Notes under the pieces: generated by a model
The model's input: the letters and a program-made list of their open reading frames with translations, nothing else
What the model was told of the DNA's origin: nothing
Databases searched by the model: none
Shown: positions 34,027-43,517 of the stretch, piece after piece
Position numbering within the stretch: position 1 is the first letter of the stretch
Layout of the letters: each line of letters starts with the position of its first letter
Assembly (NCBI RefSeq): GCF_004682055.1
Contig: NZ_QUZU01000007.1
Span: 62,001-126,000 of the forward strand
Direction of reading: 5' to 3'
From: Pseudomonas kairouanensis
GTDB taxonomy: Bacteria; Pseudomonadota; Gammaproteobacteria; Pseudomonadales; Pseudomonadaceae
DNA length: 64,000 nucleotides
Translations under genes and position numbers: made by a program

Positions 34027-35498
34027 TCTTTGTCGAGCTTGCCAACCAGGGACAGGGTGAAGTCTGCCCCCATGTATTTGAAATGCGGGCGCACACTCAG
34101 GTTCACGCGGTACCAGCCGGGCTCGCCCTCCACGTCACTGACCACGATACGAGCCGCCCGCAAGGGGCGCCGACCGCGCACCTCGGCACTGGGGTTCTCC
34201 TGGTCGGCGACGTACTGGCGAATCCATTTGTTGAGCTCAAGTTCCAGATCAGTACGTTCCTTCCACGAACCCAACTGTTCGCGCTGCAGCACCTTGAGAT
34301 AATGCGCCAGACGATTGACCACCATCATGTACGGCAACTGGGTGCCCAGGCGGTAATTGAGCTCCGCGTCCTTGCCCTCGACGCTGATGCCGAAATGCTT
34401 GGGCTTTTGTACGGAGCTGGCCGAGAAGAATGCCGCGTTGTCACTGCCCTTGCGCATGGTCAGGGCGATAAAGCCTTCTTGTGCCAGCTCGTATTCGCGA
34501 CGGTCCGACACCAACACTTCGGTGGGAATCTTGGTTTCGATTTCGCCCATGCTGTGGAAGTGATGCAACGGCAAGTCTTCCACGGCGCCCCCGCTTTGCG
34601 GGCCGATGATGTTCGGGCACCAGCGAAACCGCGCAAAACTGTCGGTCAAGCGCGTAGCGAAGGCGTAGGCGGTATTGCCCCACAGGTAGTGCTCGTGGCT
34701 GTTCACCATGTTTTCCTGATAGGCAAAGGTTTTCACCGGGCACTCAAGGGGATCGTAGGGTGTGCGCAGCAGAAAGCGCGGTACGGTCAGCCCGATGTAG
34801 CGCGCGTCTTCGCTCTGGCGAAAGCTTTGCCACTTGGCAAACTGCGGCCCTTCGAAGTGATCCTTGAGGTCTTTGAGGTCTGGCAGGCCGGTAAAGCTTT
34901 CCAGCCCGAAAAACCCCGGCCCTGCGGCGGCGATAAAAGGCGCGTGAGCCATGCACGCCACACTGGAGGCATACTGCATCAGCTTGATATCGGGCGCGCT
35001 GGGAGAGAGGAAATAGTTGGCGATGATCGCGCCCACAGGCTGCCCACCGAACTGGCCGTACTCGGCGCTGTAGATGTGCTTGTACAGCCCGGACTGGGTC
35101 ACTTCCGGTGAATCTTCGAAGTCATCCAGCAGGTCTTGCCGGGAGACGTTCAGCAGTTCGATCTTGATGTTTTCCCTAAAGTTGGTGCGCTCGACCAACA
35201 GTTGCAAGCCCTTCCACGCGGCCTCCAAGGCCTGGAAATCCGGGTGATGCAGGATCTCATCCATCTGTTGGCTGAGCTTGGTGTCGATCTCGGCGATCAT
35301 CCGGTCCACCAGGCGCTTCTTGACCGGCTCAGCGCTGTTCTGCGGTTTGATCAACTCCGCGATAAACGCCGAAACGCCGCGCTTGGCGATGCCATAGGCC
35401 TCATCGTCCGCACTCAGCAGGGTCTGGGCGACAATGCTGTCGAGAATGCTGTGTTCACTGGGCGCTTGCGCCGCGGTCGGGTGTGATTGGGTGCTCAT
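34023..35498 (-). CDS. tssC: T6SS sheath large subunit TssC
   Basis: A 491-residue TssC (VipB) protein; with TssB it forms the contractile sheath. Conserved parts include FQALEAAWKGLQLLVERTNF, LFKHIYSAEYGQFGG-like LYKHIYSAEYGQFGG, and the C-terminal handshake region DVEGEPGWYRVNLSVRPHFK. The start is 28 bases past the tssB stop. Full length and highly conserved family. Confidence 0.97.
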   Translation of the reverse strand: MSTQSHPTAAQAPSEHSILDSIVAQTLLSADDEAYGIAKRGVSAFIAELIKPQNSAEPVKKRLVDRMIAEIDTKLSQQMDEILHHPDFQALEAAWKGLQLLVERTNFRENIKIELLNVSRQDLLDDFEDSPEVTQSGLYKHIYSAEYGQFGGQPVGAIIANYFLSPSAPDIKLMQYASSVACMAHAPFIAAAGPGFFGLESFTGLPDLKDLKDHFEGPQFAKWQSFRQSEDARYIGLTVPRFLLRTPYDPLECPVKTFAYQENMVNSHEHYLWGNTAYAFATRLTDSFARFRWCPNIIGPQSGGAVEDLPLHHFHSMGEIETKIPTEVLVSDRREYELAQEGFIALTMRKGSDNAAFFSASSVQKPKHFGISVEGKDAELNYRLGTQLPYMMVVNRLAHYLKVLQREQLGSWKERTDLELELNKWIRQYVADQENPSAEVRGRRPLRAARIVVSDVEGEPGWYRVNLSVRPHFKYMGADFTLSLVGKLDKE

Positions 35499-35526
35499 GG
35501 AGTCAGTGTCCTTTTACTGAAAAAAT

Positions 35527-36024
35527 TCAGGCCGGTTGGCCGCCAAGGCCCAGTTCCGCCAATACGCGGGCGCGGGATTCGTCATCGGCCAAGGCGTGCT
35601 CGATAGCCTTGCGAAAGCTCGGGGTGTTGCCCAATGGCCCTTTGAGCGCCACCAATGCCTCGCGCAATGCCATCAGCTTGTGTAATTCGGGAATCTGCTC
35701 GACCAAGCTGGCCGGATTGAAATCCTTCATCGAATGAATCCGCACCTGAACCGCCAACTCATCGACCTCAGCGTCCTCTTGAAGGCGGTTGGGCACGTTC
35801 ACCGTCAAGTTCAAGGCCTGCTTGGCCAGCACCTCATCGAAGGTGTTCTGGTTGATGCTGATGGGCTTGCGATCTTCGAGCTTGCGCCCGTCCTCACGCT
35901 GGGTGAAATCCCCCAGCACCAGCAGTTTCAACGGCAGTTCAACCTCCTCTTGCGCACCGCCGATGGCGGGCTTGAAGGTGATATTCACGCGTTCCTTGGG
36001 GGCTACCGAACCTTCTTTGGCCAT
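35527..36024 (-). CDS. tssB: T6SS sheath small subunit TssB
   Basis: A 165-residue TssB (VipA) protein. MAKEGSVAPKERVNITFKPA leads into VELPLKLLVLGDFTQRED, the family signature; the C-terminal helices after FNPASLVEQIPELHKL interact with TssC. GGAG precedes the ATG. It lies 32 bases past the tssA stop. Confidence 0.97.
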   Translation of the reverse strand: MAKEGSVAPKERVNITFKPAIGGAQEEVELPLKLLVLGDFTQREDGRKLEDRKPISINQNTFDEVLAKQALNLTVNVPNRLQEDAEVDELAVQVRIHSMKDFNPASLVEQIPELHKLMALREALVALKGPLGNTPSFRKAIEHALADDESRARVLAELGLGGQPA

Positions 36025-36056
36025 GGTGTTTCTCCTGCTCCGGGTGGCTGAAAAGC

Positions 36057-37610
36057 CTATTCAAGTACCGCTTCAAGATCGAAGAGGCACAACCTGCGAT
36101 GGGTGTCTTCCTTGCGCTCGCGCACGGCGTGGTTCTGGGGCAGCAGGTCGCAGCAGCGGTGCAGCAGGTGCGTCACCTGCAGTGCCAGCTCGGGCTCCCA
36201 GCGCTCCAGCCCCGCGCGTTGCAATTCGCTATCGAGGTGTTCGAGCTGGATTTTCGCCAGCTCATGCTTGCCTGCCTGGACACACAGGCGTGCCAGGGCC
36301 AGTCGCCAGTGAAAACGCGCGCGGTCGCCATGCGCCGCATGCAGGCCTTGCTTGAGTTCACGTACGGCGGCCTTGAGTCCGTCCTTGTGCAACCGCGGCG
36401 CGACGTCCATCAGGGCGGTTTCCCAAGGCGCGGCATTGGCGTCGTTGGCCACGGGAGGCACCTTGGATACATGCAAATGACGGTTGACCTGCAGCGCGAT
36501 CCAGTCGCTGGTGGCGGGGTCGGCAAATGCAGTACCGTCGTGGAAGCGAAATGTCGGCAGGTCCGGCAAACGTTGCAGCAACAGGGCGAAGGTTATTTCC
36601 AGCTCGACAATGGCGTGTTCGGCCTGCAAGGTGTGCAGGCACTGCCAGAGCAAACGCAGCCCGTCAAACCAGAACATCGCGCCGGCAAGGCTGGTTTCGA
36701 GTTCGAGTATCAGGTCTGCGTGATGACCCTGGGCATAGCGCTCCTGATAGCGCTTGAGCTTGTCGGGTGCCGGGCCACGCAAAGCGGTGATCCGCTCAGC
36801 GTCCGCATCCGGGTAGTTGACCAGGGCAAGCCAGGCCAAAGTACGGTTCAGGCGCAAGGCACGCGTGTCGGTGCCGTTCTGACGCAACCACCAGCCACAC
36901 AGGGGACGCGCTTGTTCCTGCAAGGCGCGCAGCAACTTGTGCGCGTCCTTCTCGTTATTCACCACCGCCTGCGGCTGCACTATCTGGGCCGTCGCTTGCT
37001 TGACCTGGGCCACTACACCGCTCAAGCCGCCAGCTAAAGGCTCGCTCTGCGCCGTTGACTCCAATCGTTGCGCCAGTTGCCGGTGCACCGGTAGCAACAT
37101 GGGCGCCTCATCGCCAAAGTGCTCGCCCCACAGGGCGTCGAGACGCACCAGGTGCTCAAGCAAGGATTCAAACAAGGCTCGCTGGTTCTGAAGCGGCAGG
37201 TTCTGCGCGAACAGCGGTTCCAGGCGCAGCACCAACCAACCGAATGCGGCCACACGGGTGCGGTTTTTTTTGGGGAAAACCGCCGGCCACTGATGCGTAC
37301 AGAGTTGGCATAGCAACCCGAGCCCCGCCAGCAGACCGGGGTAGGATTCGCGCTGATGCAATGCCCAGGTCAGCCACACCGCCACCCGCAGATCCTTGGA
37401 GTGCTGGCGCAGCAGCCGCTCGCTGTTTTCCAGAATCTTGAGCCAATCAGGTTGAGCACTGCCATGGATGGACTGCGCTTTGGCAAGCTCGGTTTCCAAT
37501 GCTTCATATTCACTCGAAAAACGCATATCGCTGCCGGCAAACTCGGTTTGCGAACAGGGCTGGCATGCAAGTTCAAGGTAATAAGCGTATAGCTTGTCTG
37601 AATAAACCAT
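36057..37610 (-). CDS. tssA: T6SS cap / baseplate protein TssA
   Basis: A 517-residue TssA with an N-terminal ImpA domain: SSEYEALETELAKAQS, DWLKILENSERLLRQHSKDL, VAVWLTWALHQRESYPGLLAGL. The C-terminal half is the VasJ-like class (FRFHDGTAFADPATSDWI, then a helical TssA C-terminus). TssA recruits the baseplate and coordinates sheath and tube growth. It is the first gene of the minus-strand operon. The start MVYSDKLYAYYLELACQ at 37610 is the first ATG reading into the family profile; an upstream GTG/ATG extension has atypical composition. Confidence 0.92.
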   Translation of the reverse strand: MVYSDKLYAYYLELACQPCSQTEFAGSDMRFSSEYEALETELAKAQSIHGSAQPDWLKILENSERLLRQHSKDLRVAVWLTWALHQRESYPGLLAGLGLLCQLCTHQWPAVFPKKNRTRVAAFGWLVLRLEPLFAQNLPLQNQRALFESLLEHLVRLDALWGEHFGDEAPMLLPVHRQLAQRLESTAQSEPLAGGLSGVVAQVKQATAQIVQPQAVVNNEKDAHKLLRALQEQARPLCGWWLRQNGTDTRALRLNRTLAWLALVNYPDADAERITALRGPAPDKLKRYQERYAQGHHADLILELETSLAGAMFWFDGLRLLWQCLHTLQAEHAIVELEITFALLLQRLPDLPTFRFHDGTAFADPATSDWIALQVNRHLHVSKVPPVANDANAAPWETALMDVAPRLHKDGLKAAVRELKQGLHAAHGDRARFHWRLALARLCVQAGKHELAKIQLEHLDSELQRAGLERWEPELALQVTHLLHRCCDLLPQNHAVRERKEDTHRRLCLFDLEAVLE

Positions 37611-37877
37611 TGTTGACCGCGCACGACGACTCAAGGCAGGACAGGCCAACTAAGCACCTTGAAAGCGTGCATTAGAATGACAGTTATACTTCGTCACGTT
37701 TTGCGCGAAGCCTGCAAACCTTAGCCACGCAAAAAACATCCAGCAAGCATCAGGTCAGCACTTAAGGAATTTCCTACAACCCTTTAAAATCAAGGCCTGT
37801 GCAAATTAATGCGCATTCTAAAAAGCACTTCAACCTCACTTTATCGCGCCAATATAAAACTCCCTTTAGCTCTTAAC

Positions 37878-37897
37878 TGTGCGCAACTTACTGCACA
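37878..37897. promoter_or_regulatory. Candidate enhancer dyad TGTGC-N10-GCACA
   Basis: TGTGC (37878-37882) and GCACA (37893-37897) form a dyad about 110-130 bases ahead of the possible hcp -24 element, the usual distance for a sigma-54 activator. The octamer TGCGCAAC occurs at 37880 and again at 37902, two helical turns apart. It may bind the Sfa-type activator encoded in the cluster. Confidence 0.3.
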
Positions 37898-38006
37898 CCC
37901 ATGCGCAACAAAGCAACGCAACAGTGATCCCTTTAAAGTCATGAACAGATAAAAACTCAGGCACAACAACCTCGCCCCCCTTGCCCTGACTGGACTGCGT
38001 TGTTTC

Positions 38007-38045
38007 AGGCACGCTTTTTGTTATGGGCTTTGGCCCACCCGGCGC
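38007..38045 (+). promoter_or_regulatory. Possible sigma-54 promoter of hcp
   Basis: Two imperfect -24/-12 candidates overlap here. AGGCAC-N5-TTGTT at 38007-38022 has a good -24 box and T-run but GT in place of GC at -12. TGGCCC-N5-GCGCT at 38031-38045 has the right GG-N10-GC spacing with weaker flanks. Either would start transcription before the hcp ATG at 38092. Confidence 0.35.
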
Positions 38046-38091
38046 TGTTGTCGGGTGGAACTACCTCTTCATTCAGGCAAGGAAACCCGTC

Positions 38092-38607
38092 ATGCCAACA
38101 CCCGCTTATCTCTCTGTCACCGGCGTCAAACAGGGTTTGATTACGGCAGGCACGTTTACCCAGGATTCGGTAGGCAACATTTACCAGGAGGGCCATGAGG
38201 ACCAGATTCTGGTCCAGGCCTTTTCCCATCAGGTGATCATTCCCCGCGACCCGCAGTCCGGCCAACCCACCGGGCAGCGGGTGCACAAACCGCTGATGAT
38301 CAGCAAGGTGTTCGATAAGTCGTCCCCGCTGCTGTTCAGCGCATTGACCAGCGGTGAAGAAGTCAGCTGTCGGCTGGAGTGGTTCCGCACATCGTCGGCC
38401 GGCACCCAGGAACACTACTTCACCATTGAACTGGAGGGCGCGACCATCGTGGACATCCAGTCACGCATGCCCAACTGCCAGGACCCGAACAATGCGCACT
38501 TCACCCACTTGGAAGACGTGCACTTCACCTATCGCAAGATCGTATGGACCCACGAAGTGTCCGGTACATCCGGCTCGGACGATTGGCGCAGCCCGGTGGC
38601 GGGTTAA
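38092..38607 (+). CDS. hcp: T6SS tube protein Hcp (TssD)
   Basis: A 171-residue Hcp family protein that stacks as hexamers to form the inner tube and is itself secreted. MPTPAYLSVTGVKQGLITAG, HKPLMISKVFDKSSPLLFSA and VHFTYRKIVWTHEVSGTSGS match the family. AAGGAA lies ahead of the ATG at 38092; an in-frame upstream ATG (38023) would add 23 unlikely residues. It is divergent from the main T6SS operon and has its own terminator. No vgrG follows. Confidence 0.95.
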   Translation: MPTPAYLSVTGVKQGLITAGTFTQDSVGNIYQEGHEDQILVQAFSHQVIIPRDPQSGQPTGQRVHKPLMISKVFDKSSPLLFSALTSGEEVSCRLEWFRTSSAGTQEHYFTIELEGATIVDIQSRMPNCQDPNNAHFTHLEDVHFTYRKIVWTHEVSGTSGSDDWRSPVAG

Positions 38608-38621
38608 ACCCGGCTAACGAT

Positions 38622-38647
38622 AAACGGCACCCAGGACGGTGCCGTTT
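38622..38647. terminator. Bidirectional terminator between hcp and the aldo-keto reductase
   Basis: AAACGGCACC (38622-38631) and GGTGCCGTTT (38638-38647) make a perfect 10-bp stem with a 6-base loop; the A/T ends provide a short T-run on both strands. It is placed 15 bases after hcp and 12 before the stop of the convergent gene. Confidence 0.85.
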
Positions 38648-38658
38648 CTGACAGTGAA

Positions 38659-39480
38659 CTACACCATCGCCAATGGATGCTTGCGCTGGGGAGCACCGAA
38701 CACACGGTCGATGGCATCCAGATCGTGCTCATCAAGCACCAATTTGGCGGCAGCGGCGTTAAGCCGCACATGTTCTGGGGTGACGGCCTTGGGAATCGCG
38801 ATCACCCCCTCCTGACGCAGCACCCAGGCCAGGGAAACCTGGGCGGGGGTGGCCTCATGGCGAGCGGCGATCTGCTTGAGGGTCGGGCTGGACAGCAACG
38901 CCCCCCCTTGGGCGATTGGGCAGTAAGCCATCAACGGCAAATGGTGCTGTTGCCACCAGGGCAGCAAGTCAAATTCGATACCACGCTCTTCGATGTTGTA
39001 GAGCACCTGGTTGGTGGCACAGGCCGGGGATGCAAGTTCCTGCAGGTCGGCCACATCGAAATTGGAGACGCCCCAACGACCGATCTTGCCGGCTTCGCGC
39101 AATCGTTCAAAGGCTTCAACGGTTTCTTCGAGCGGGTATTGGCCACGCCAGTGCAACAGGTACAGGTCGATGCAGTCCGTGCCCAGCCGCTGCAGGCTGG
39201 CTTCACAGGCGCGGGGTACGCCTTTGCGACTGGCGTTGTGCGGGTAGACCTTGCTCACCAGGAACACCTGATCGCGACGGCCACGAATGGCTTCGCCCAC
39301 CACCGTTTCGGCACCGCCCTCGCCGTACATTTCGGCGGTATCGATCAGGGTCATGCCCTCGTCGATCCCCAATTGCAACGCCGCGACCTCGGCACGGTGC
39401 CGGTCCGGGTCTTCGCCCATGCGCCAGGTGCCCTGGCCGATAACAGGGACGGGAACACCCGCCAGATCAATGGTACGCAT
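38659..39480 (-). CDS. Aldo/keto reductase
   Basis: A 273-residue NADPH-dependent aldo/keto reductase. The catalytic tetrad is intact: Asp47 and Tyr52 (LIDTAEMYGEG), Lys77 (FLVSKVYP) and His110 (LYLLHWRG). The C-terminal IPKAVTPEHVRLNAAA binds the cofactor phosphate. The protein is shorter than eukaryotic AKRs, as usual for bacterial general-stress types that reduce aldehydes such as methylglyoxal. It is a single gene, convergent with hcp; the substrate is not visible. Confidence 0.92.
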   Translation of the reverse strand: MRTIDLAGVPVPVIGQGTWRMGEDPDRHRAEVAALQLGIDEGMTLIDTAEMYGEGGAETVVGEAIRGRRDQVFLVSKVYPHNASRKGVPRACEASLQRLGTDCIDLYLLHWRGQYPLEETVEAFERLREAGKIGRWGVSNFDVADLQELASPACATNQVLYNIEERGIEFDLLPWWQQHHLPLMAYCPIAQGGALLSSPTLKQIAARHEATPAQVSLAWVLRQEGVIAIPKAVTPEHVRLNAAAAKLVLDEHDLDAIDRVFGAPQRKHPLAMV

Positions 39481-39586
39481 GACAACCTCCTGATGAGTGT
39501 GCGGTATAGACGTGTGGCATTTACTGGACAGCAGGGTTCAATCGAAGGATGGTTGCTTCCTGCCAATTTGCCAGGAAGTCTCTGCA

Positions 39587-40081
39587 ATGCTGTTTGTCGT
39601 CATGCTCGGGGGCAAGCACCCTCGGGCAAAAATTGAAGTACACGATGTGGTGTTCGCCGCCGCCGATACCTTGCAGGCCACCTACCCGCAATTGCGCGAT
39701 GGCTGGTTTGGTAGCCCCAAGGGGGTGCATATCGATTCGTGGATGGCGGTCGATGGCGTTGATGGCTGGAAAGTCGAACTCAGCCACCTGGCGCCGCAGG
39801 CCGATGCGCATCACCTGTACTTCATCAACCTGGGGGGTTATGACGCCAACAGTTTTGGCGAGGCCCACCATTACTTGCTAGTGGTTGCGCGCAACAAACA
39901 GCAAGCCAAGAACAAGGGTCAGCAGCAGATGTTGCGCCAGTGGTCCCAGGCCCATACCGACGCGGTGATGGATGTGGACGACTGCCTGCCCATCGACCTG
40001 GTGGACGGTCGCTACATTCACCTGGTGCAAGGGCCGCATCGGCCGATCATCCAGCACAACGACTATATTGTGCTGCCCTGA
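39587..40081 (+). CDS. DUF1543 domain protein
   Basis: A 164-residue soluble protein with the DUF1543 pattern: the opening MLFVVMLGGKHPRAKIEVHD and a second related half with LYFINLGGYDANSFGEAHHY. The two MLGG/NLGG half-sites suggest an internal duplication. AGGAA lies ahead of the ATG at 39587. No signal peptide, membrane helix or catalytic motif is obvious, and no function is known. It is transcribed alone, divergent from the aldo/keto reductase. Confidence 0.82.
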   Translation: MLFVVMLGGKHPRAKIEVHDVVFAAADTLQATYPQLRDGWFGSPKGVHIDSWMAVDGVDGWKVELSHLAPQADAHHLYFINLGGYDANSFGEAHHYLLVVARNKQQAKNKGQQQMLRQWSQAHTDAVMDVDDCLPIDLVDGRYIHLVQGPHRPIIQHNDYIVLP

Positions 40082-40196
40082 GGGCTGAAGCGGTGCAGTG
40101 ACCCGCGACCGCTCAAGCAGGCCATGGGAACTTTGCCAGGAAAATATCGCCTGAATCCGGTAGGCTCACCCTTTTTTACTCAAGGAGTTAATCCCC

Positions 40197-40478
40197 ATGG
40201 CCAAAGCCACCGCCCGTCACATCCTCGTTTCCACTGAAGACAAGTGCAACGAACTGAAGGCCCAAATCGAAGGCGGCGCTGATTTCGCAGAAATCGCCAA
40301 AGCCAACTCCAGCTGCCCATCCAGCCGCGACGGCGGCAACCTGGGTTCGTTCGGCCCAGGCCAGATGGTCAAGGAATTCGACACCGTCGTCTTCAGTGCC
40401 CCGGTCAACACCGTGCAAGGCCCGGTAAAAACCCAGTTCGGCTACCACCTGCTGGAAGTCACCAGCCGCCAGGACTGA
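40197..40478 (+). CDS. ppiC: Parvulin-type peptidyl-prolyl cis-trans isomerase
   Basis: A 93-residue single-domain parvulin, the length of E. coli PpiC. Core motifs are ARHILVST, DFAEIAKANSSCPSS, GGNLGSFGPGQMV and FGYHLLEV. It speeds prolyl bond isomerisation in the cytoplasm; no signal peptide is present. CAAGGAG is correctly placed upstream. A strong hairpin terminator follows. A second parvulin gene with the same architecture lies at 54840. Confidence 0.93.
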   Translation: MAKATARHILVSTEDKCNELKAQIEGGADFAEIAKANSSCPSSRDGGNLGSFGPGQMVKEFDTVVFSAPVNTVQGPVKTQFGYHLLEVTSRQD

Positions 40479-40501
40479 TCCAGTCTGCGCTGATGCCATA
40501 A

Positions 40502-40531
40502 ACAACGGCCCGCCTTTTGGTGGGCCGTTGT
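40502..40531 (+). terminator. Terminator after ppiC
   Basis: ACAACGGCCCGCC and GGTGGGCCGTTGT pair over 13 positions with one G-T wobble around a TTTT loop, 24 bases after the ppiC stop. It separates ppiC from the peptide-importer operon. Confidence 0.85.
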
Positions 40532-40608
40532 GCATGTGATGACTGGCGAGGCAGATGCCGTTAGCGTACAAATCCCTATTCTTTTACACGCGGCGTTCAA
40601 GGCTGATA

Positions 40609-42456
40609 ATGCGACTGGCTTTTTCTACCCTGTTTGGCTCCACCCTGGCCCTGCTGCTGGCCAGCACCGCCGTGATCGCGGCGCCCCAGCCCTACCTCAC
40701 GGTGTACGGCGAACCGGCCAAGTACCCTGCCGGTTTCACCCATTTCGACTATGCCAACCCCAATGCGCCCAAGGGCGGCATCCTCAAGCGCTCGGCCATA
40801 GAGATCGGGCGTTTCGACCATGTGCTGCCGTATATCGACAAAGGCATCGGTGTGTCCCAGGTCGACGGCTGGCTCTACGCCCCCCTGGCCCAGCGCTCCC
40901 TGGATGAGCCCTACACTGTCTACGGCCTGGTCGCCGAGAAGATGGAGCGCGCCGACGACGGCCTGTCGCTGCGCTTCTACCTCAACCCCAAGGCCCGCTT
41001 CGCCGATGGCAAGCCCATCACCGCTGAAGACGTGCGCTACAGTTTTGACCTGTTGATGACCCAGGGCAGCCTGCGGTTTCGCACCCTGTTCGCCGACGTC
41101 AAGCACGTCGAGGTGGAAGGCGAGCGGCAGGTGCGCTTCGACTTTTCCAGCAACGAGAACCGCACCCTGCCCCTGGACATCGCCACCCTGCCCGTCTTCC
41201 CCGAGCACTGGTGGAAAACCCGCGATTTCGCCAACGGCGGCGGTTACGAGGCGCCCTTGGGCAGCGGCCCGTACACGATCAGCAAGATCGACTCCGGCAG
41301 CACCATCACCTTCACCCGCGACCCCGACTGGTGGGGCAAGGACCTGCCCGTCAGCCGCGGCCTTTACAACTTCAACCACCTGAGCCTGGAATATTTCGGC
41401 GACACCGAAGTGGCGCGCCAGGTGCTGCGCGGCGGTGCCTACGACTTCAACCGGGAGTTTTCCGCCACCGGTTATTCCATCGGTTATAACGGCCCGGCCC
41501 TGGACGACGGCCGCCTGCAACGTGCTCATTTGGCCAAGGAGATGCCGCAACCGGCCCAGGGCTATGTATTCAATGTGCAAAAGCCGATGTTCAAGGACCG
41601 CCGCGTGCGCCAGGCCCTGGCAATGCTGTGGGACTTCGAATGGGCCAACCGGCAAATGATGCGCAATATGTACATTCGCCAGCAGAGTTTCTTCTCCAAT
41701 AGCCCGCTGGCCGCGACACAACTGCCCACCCCGGATGAACTTGAAATCCTCGAACCCCTGCGCGGGCAAATTCCCGACGAGGTGTTCACCCAGGTCTTCA
41801 AGGCTCCGGTTACCGATGGCAGCGGCATGATCCGCGACAAGCAACTGCAAGCCCTGGGCCTGCTGGAAGAAGCCGGCTGGATGCCCAAGGGCGACAAACT
41901 GGTCAACGCCGAGGGCGAGCCGCTGGAGTTCACCTTCCTCAATGCCCAGGCCGGTATGGAACGCCTGTTGCTGCCGTATAAACGTAACCTGGCGCAGATC
42001 GGCATCACCCTGAATATCCGTCGCATCGACCCTTCGCAATACGTGAACCGGATCATGGCGCGGGACTACGACATGATCGTCATTGGCTTTCCCGTCACCA
42101 CCTCGCCGGGCATGGAGTTGTACAACTACTTCGGCTCGGCCGCCGCGTTCGACCCCGGCGCCAACAACTACATGGTGCTCAAGGACCCGGCGGTGGACAG
42201 CCTGATCAAGGGCCTGGTCAAGGCCGACAGCCAGGCACAGATGCTCACCTACGCCCACGCTCTGGACCGGGTGCTGCAATGGAATTACCTGTGGATTCCC
42301 AACTACTACCCGCCCGGCACCTCCGCCGCATGGTGGAACCGCTTCGGTCGCCCAGCCATCGAGGCCAAGAACGATGAAGCCCTGGAAACCTGGTGGGAAA
42401 TCAGCCCCACCCCGCTGACCAACGAGCAGATGAAACAACGCGCAGGGAGCCACTGA
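40609..42456 (+). CDS. yejA: Peptide ABC transporter substrate-binding protein (YejA type)
   Basis: A 615-residue periplasmic binding protein with signal peptide ([20 protein letters not shown], cleavage near AVIAA). The family core is seen as [38 protein letters not shown] and [20 protein letters not shown]. Size and the downstream arrangement (two permeases and a double ATPase) match YejABEF, which imports oligopeptides and peptide antibiotics such as microcin C. The ATG at 40609 is chosen because the signal peptide starts there. Its stop overlaps the first permease start (TGATG). Confidence 0.9.
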   Translation: MRLAFSTLFGSTLALLLASTAVIAAPQPYLTVYGEPAKYPAGFTHFDYANPNAPKGGILKRSAIEIGRFDHVLPYIDKGIGVSQVDGWLYAPLAQRSLDEPYTVYGLVAEKMERADDGLSLRFYLNPKARFADGKPITAEDVRYSFDLLMTQGSLRFRTLFADVKHVEVEGERQVRFDFSSNENRTLPLDIATLPVFPEHWWKTRDFANGGGYEAPLGSGPYTISKIDSGSTITFTRDPDWWGKDLPVSRGLYNFNHLSLEYFGDTEVARQVLRGGAYDFNREFSATGYSIGYNGPALDDGRLQRAHLAKEMPQPAQGYVFNVQKPMFKDRRVRQALAMLWDFEWANRQMMRNMYIRQQSFFSNSPLAATQLPTPDELEILEPLRGQIPDEVFTQVFKAPVTDGSGMIRDKQLQALGLLEEAGWMPKGDKLVNAEGEPLEFTFLNAQAGMERLLLPYKRNLAQIGITLNIRRIDPSQYVNRIMARDYDMIVIGFPVTTSPGMELYNYFGSAAAFDPGANNYMVLKDPAVDSLIKGLVKADSQAQMLTYAHALDRVLQWNYLWIPNYYPPGTSAAWWNRFGRPAIEAKNDEALETWWEISPTPLTNEQMKQRAGSH

Positions 42457-43517
42457 TGTTTGCGTATATAGTGCGGCGCCTGCTGCTGATCATCCCCACG
42501 CTGGTGATCATCCTGCTGGTCAATTTCGTGATTGTGCAGGCGGCCCCCGGCGGGCCGGTGGAGCAAGCTATCGCCCATCTACAGGGCATCGGCGGCGGCG
42601 GTGTTGGCGGCTCGTCCGGCGAAGGCGTCAGCAGCGGCTCCCGCGCCAGCCGTGGCCTGGACCCGAAGCTGATCAAGGACATCAAAAAACAGTACGGCTT
42701 CGACAAGCCCGCCCCAGAACGCCTGTGGCTGATGCTCAAGAGCTACGCCCAGCTGGATTTCGGCAACAGCTTCTTTCGCGGCAAGACCGTGATCGACCTG
42801 ATCCTGGAAAAAATGCCGGTGACCATTTCCCTCGGGCTATGGGCAACGCTGATCACCTACCTGGTGTCGATCCCCCTGGGCATTCGCAAGGCCGTGCGCC
42901 ACGGCAGCAGCTTTGACGTGTGGAGCAGCACGGCCATCGTGATCGGCTACGCCATGCCGGCGTTCCTGTTTGCGATGTTCCTGATCGTGGTATTTGCCGG
43001 TGGCACCTCGCTGAACTGGTTCCCGGTGCGCGGGCTGGTGTCGGAAAACTTCGAAGAACTGAGCACCGTGGGCAAGATCGCCGACTACTTCTGGCACCTG
43101 GTGTTACCGGTGACCTCGCTGGTGATCGGCGGGTTTGCCACCCTGACCATCCTCACCAAAAACTCGTTTCTCAATGAAATCACCCGCCAGTATGTGGTCA
43201 CTGCCCGCGCCAAAGGCTTGAGCGAGAGACGGGTGCTGTATGGCCATGTGTTCCGCAATGCCATGTTGCTGGTGATTTCCGGCATTCCCCAGGCGTTTAT
43301 CGCGGTGTTCTTTGCCGGCTCCTTGCTGATCGAGGTGATCTTCTCCCTCGACGGCCTGGGCCGCATGAGCTACGAAGCGGCCGTGTCCAGGGATTACCCC
43401 GTGGTGTTCGGCTCTCTGTTTATCTTCACGTTGTTCGGCCTTTTGATAAAACTCATCGGTGACCTCTGCTACACCCTGGTGGACCCGCGTATCGACTTCG
43501 CCGCGAGGAATGCCTGA
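42456..43517 (+). CDS. yejB: Peptide ABC transporter permease (YejB type)
   Basis: A 353-residue DppB-class permease. The first membrane helix ([20 protein letters not shown]) is followed by a periplasmic region with a flexible Gly/Ser insert ([20 protein letters not shown]), then five more helices and the EAA loop [20 protein letters not shown]. YejB proteins carry such an insert, unlike DppB. TGATG overlaps join it to both neighbours. Confidence 0.92.
   Translation: MFAYIVRRLLLIIPTLVIILLVNFVIVQAAPGGPVEQAIAHLQGIGGGGVGGSSGEGVSSGSRASRGLDPKLIKDIKKQYGFDKPAPERLWLMLKSYAQLDFGNSFFRGKTVIDLILEKMPVTISLGLWATLITYLVSIPLGIRKAVRHGSSFDVWSSTAIVIGYAMPAFLFAMFLIVVFAGGTSLNWFPVRGLVSENFEELSTVGKIADYFWHLVLPVTSLVIGGFATLTILTKNSFLNEITRQYVVTARAKGLSERRVLYGHVFRNAMLLVISGIPQAFIAVFFAGSLLIEVIFSLDGLGRMSYEAAVSRDYPVVFGSLFIFTLFGLLIKLIGDLCYTLVDPRIDFAARNA

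Larger units (their letters stand above)
37611..38091. other. Divergent tssA-hcp regulatory region
   Basis: These 481 bases are A/T-rich compared with the flanks and contain no gene I can support. They must carry the promoters of the tssA operon (minus) and hcp (plus). Candidate activator dyads (37878-37897; a half match at 37798-37817) and possible -24/-12 elements (38007-38045) are listed separately. Confidence 0.6.

Noticed and set aside
37713..37727. Possible -24/-12 promoter for tssA on the minus strand (TGGCTAAGGTTTGCA)
   Set aside because: GG and GC are 9 bases apart instead of 10, and sigma-54 promoters tolerate little spacing change.
17813..38607. Search for VgrG, PAAR, or effector-immunity genes in the T6SS cluster
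   Set aside because: None is present; all frames between tssA and the kinase gene are accounted for by structural or regulatory genes.
40597..42453. Long open frame antisense to yejA
   Set aside because: Composition is that of a reverse-strand shadow and the plus strand is a clear binding protein with signal peptide.
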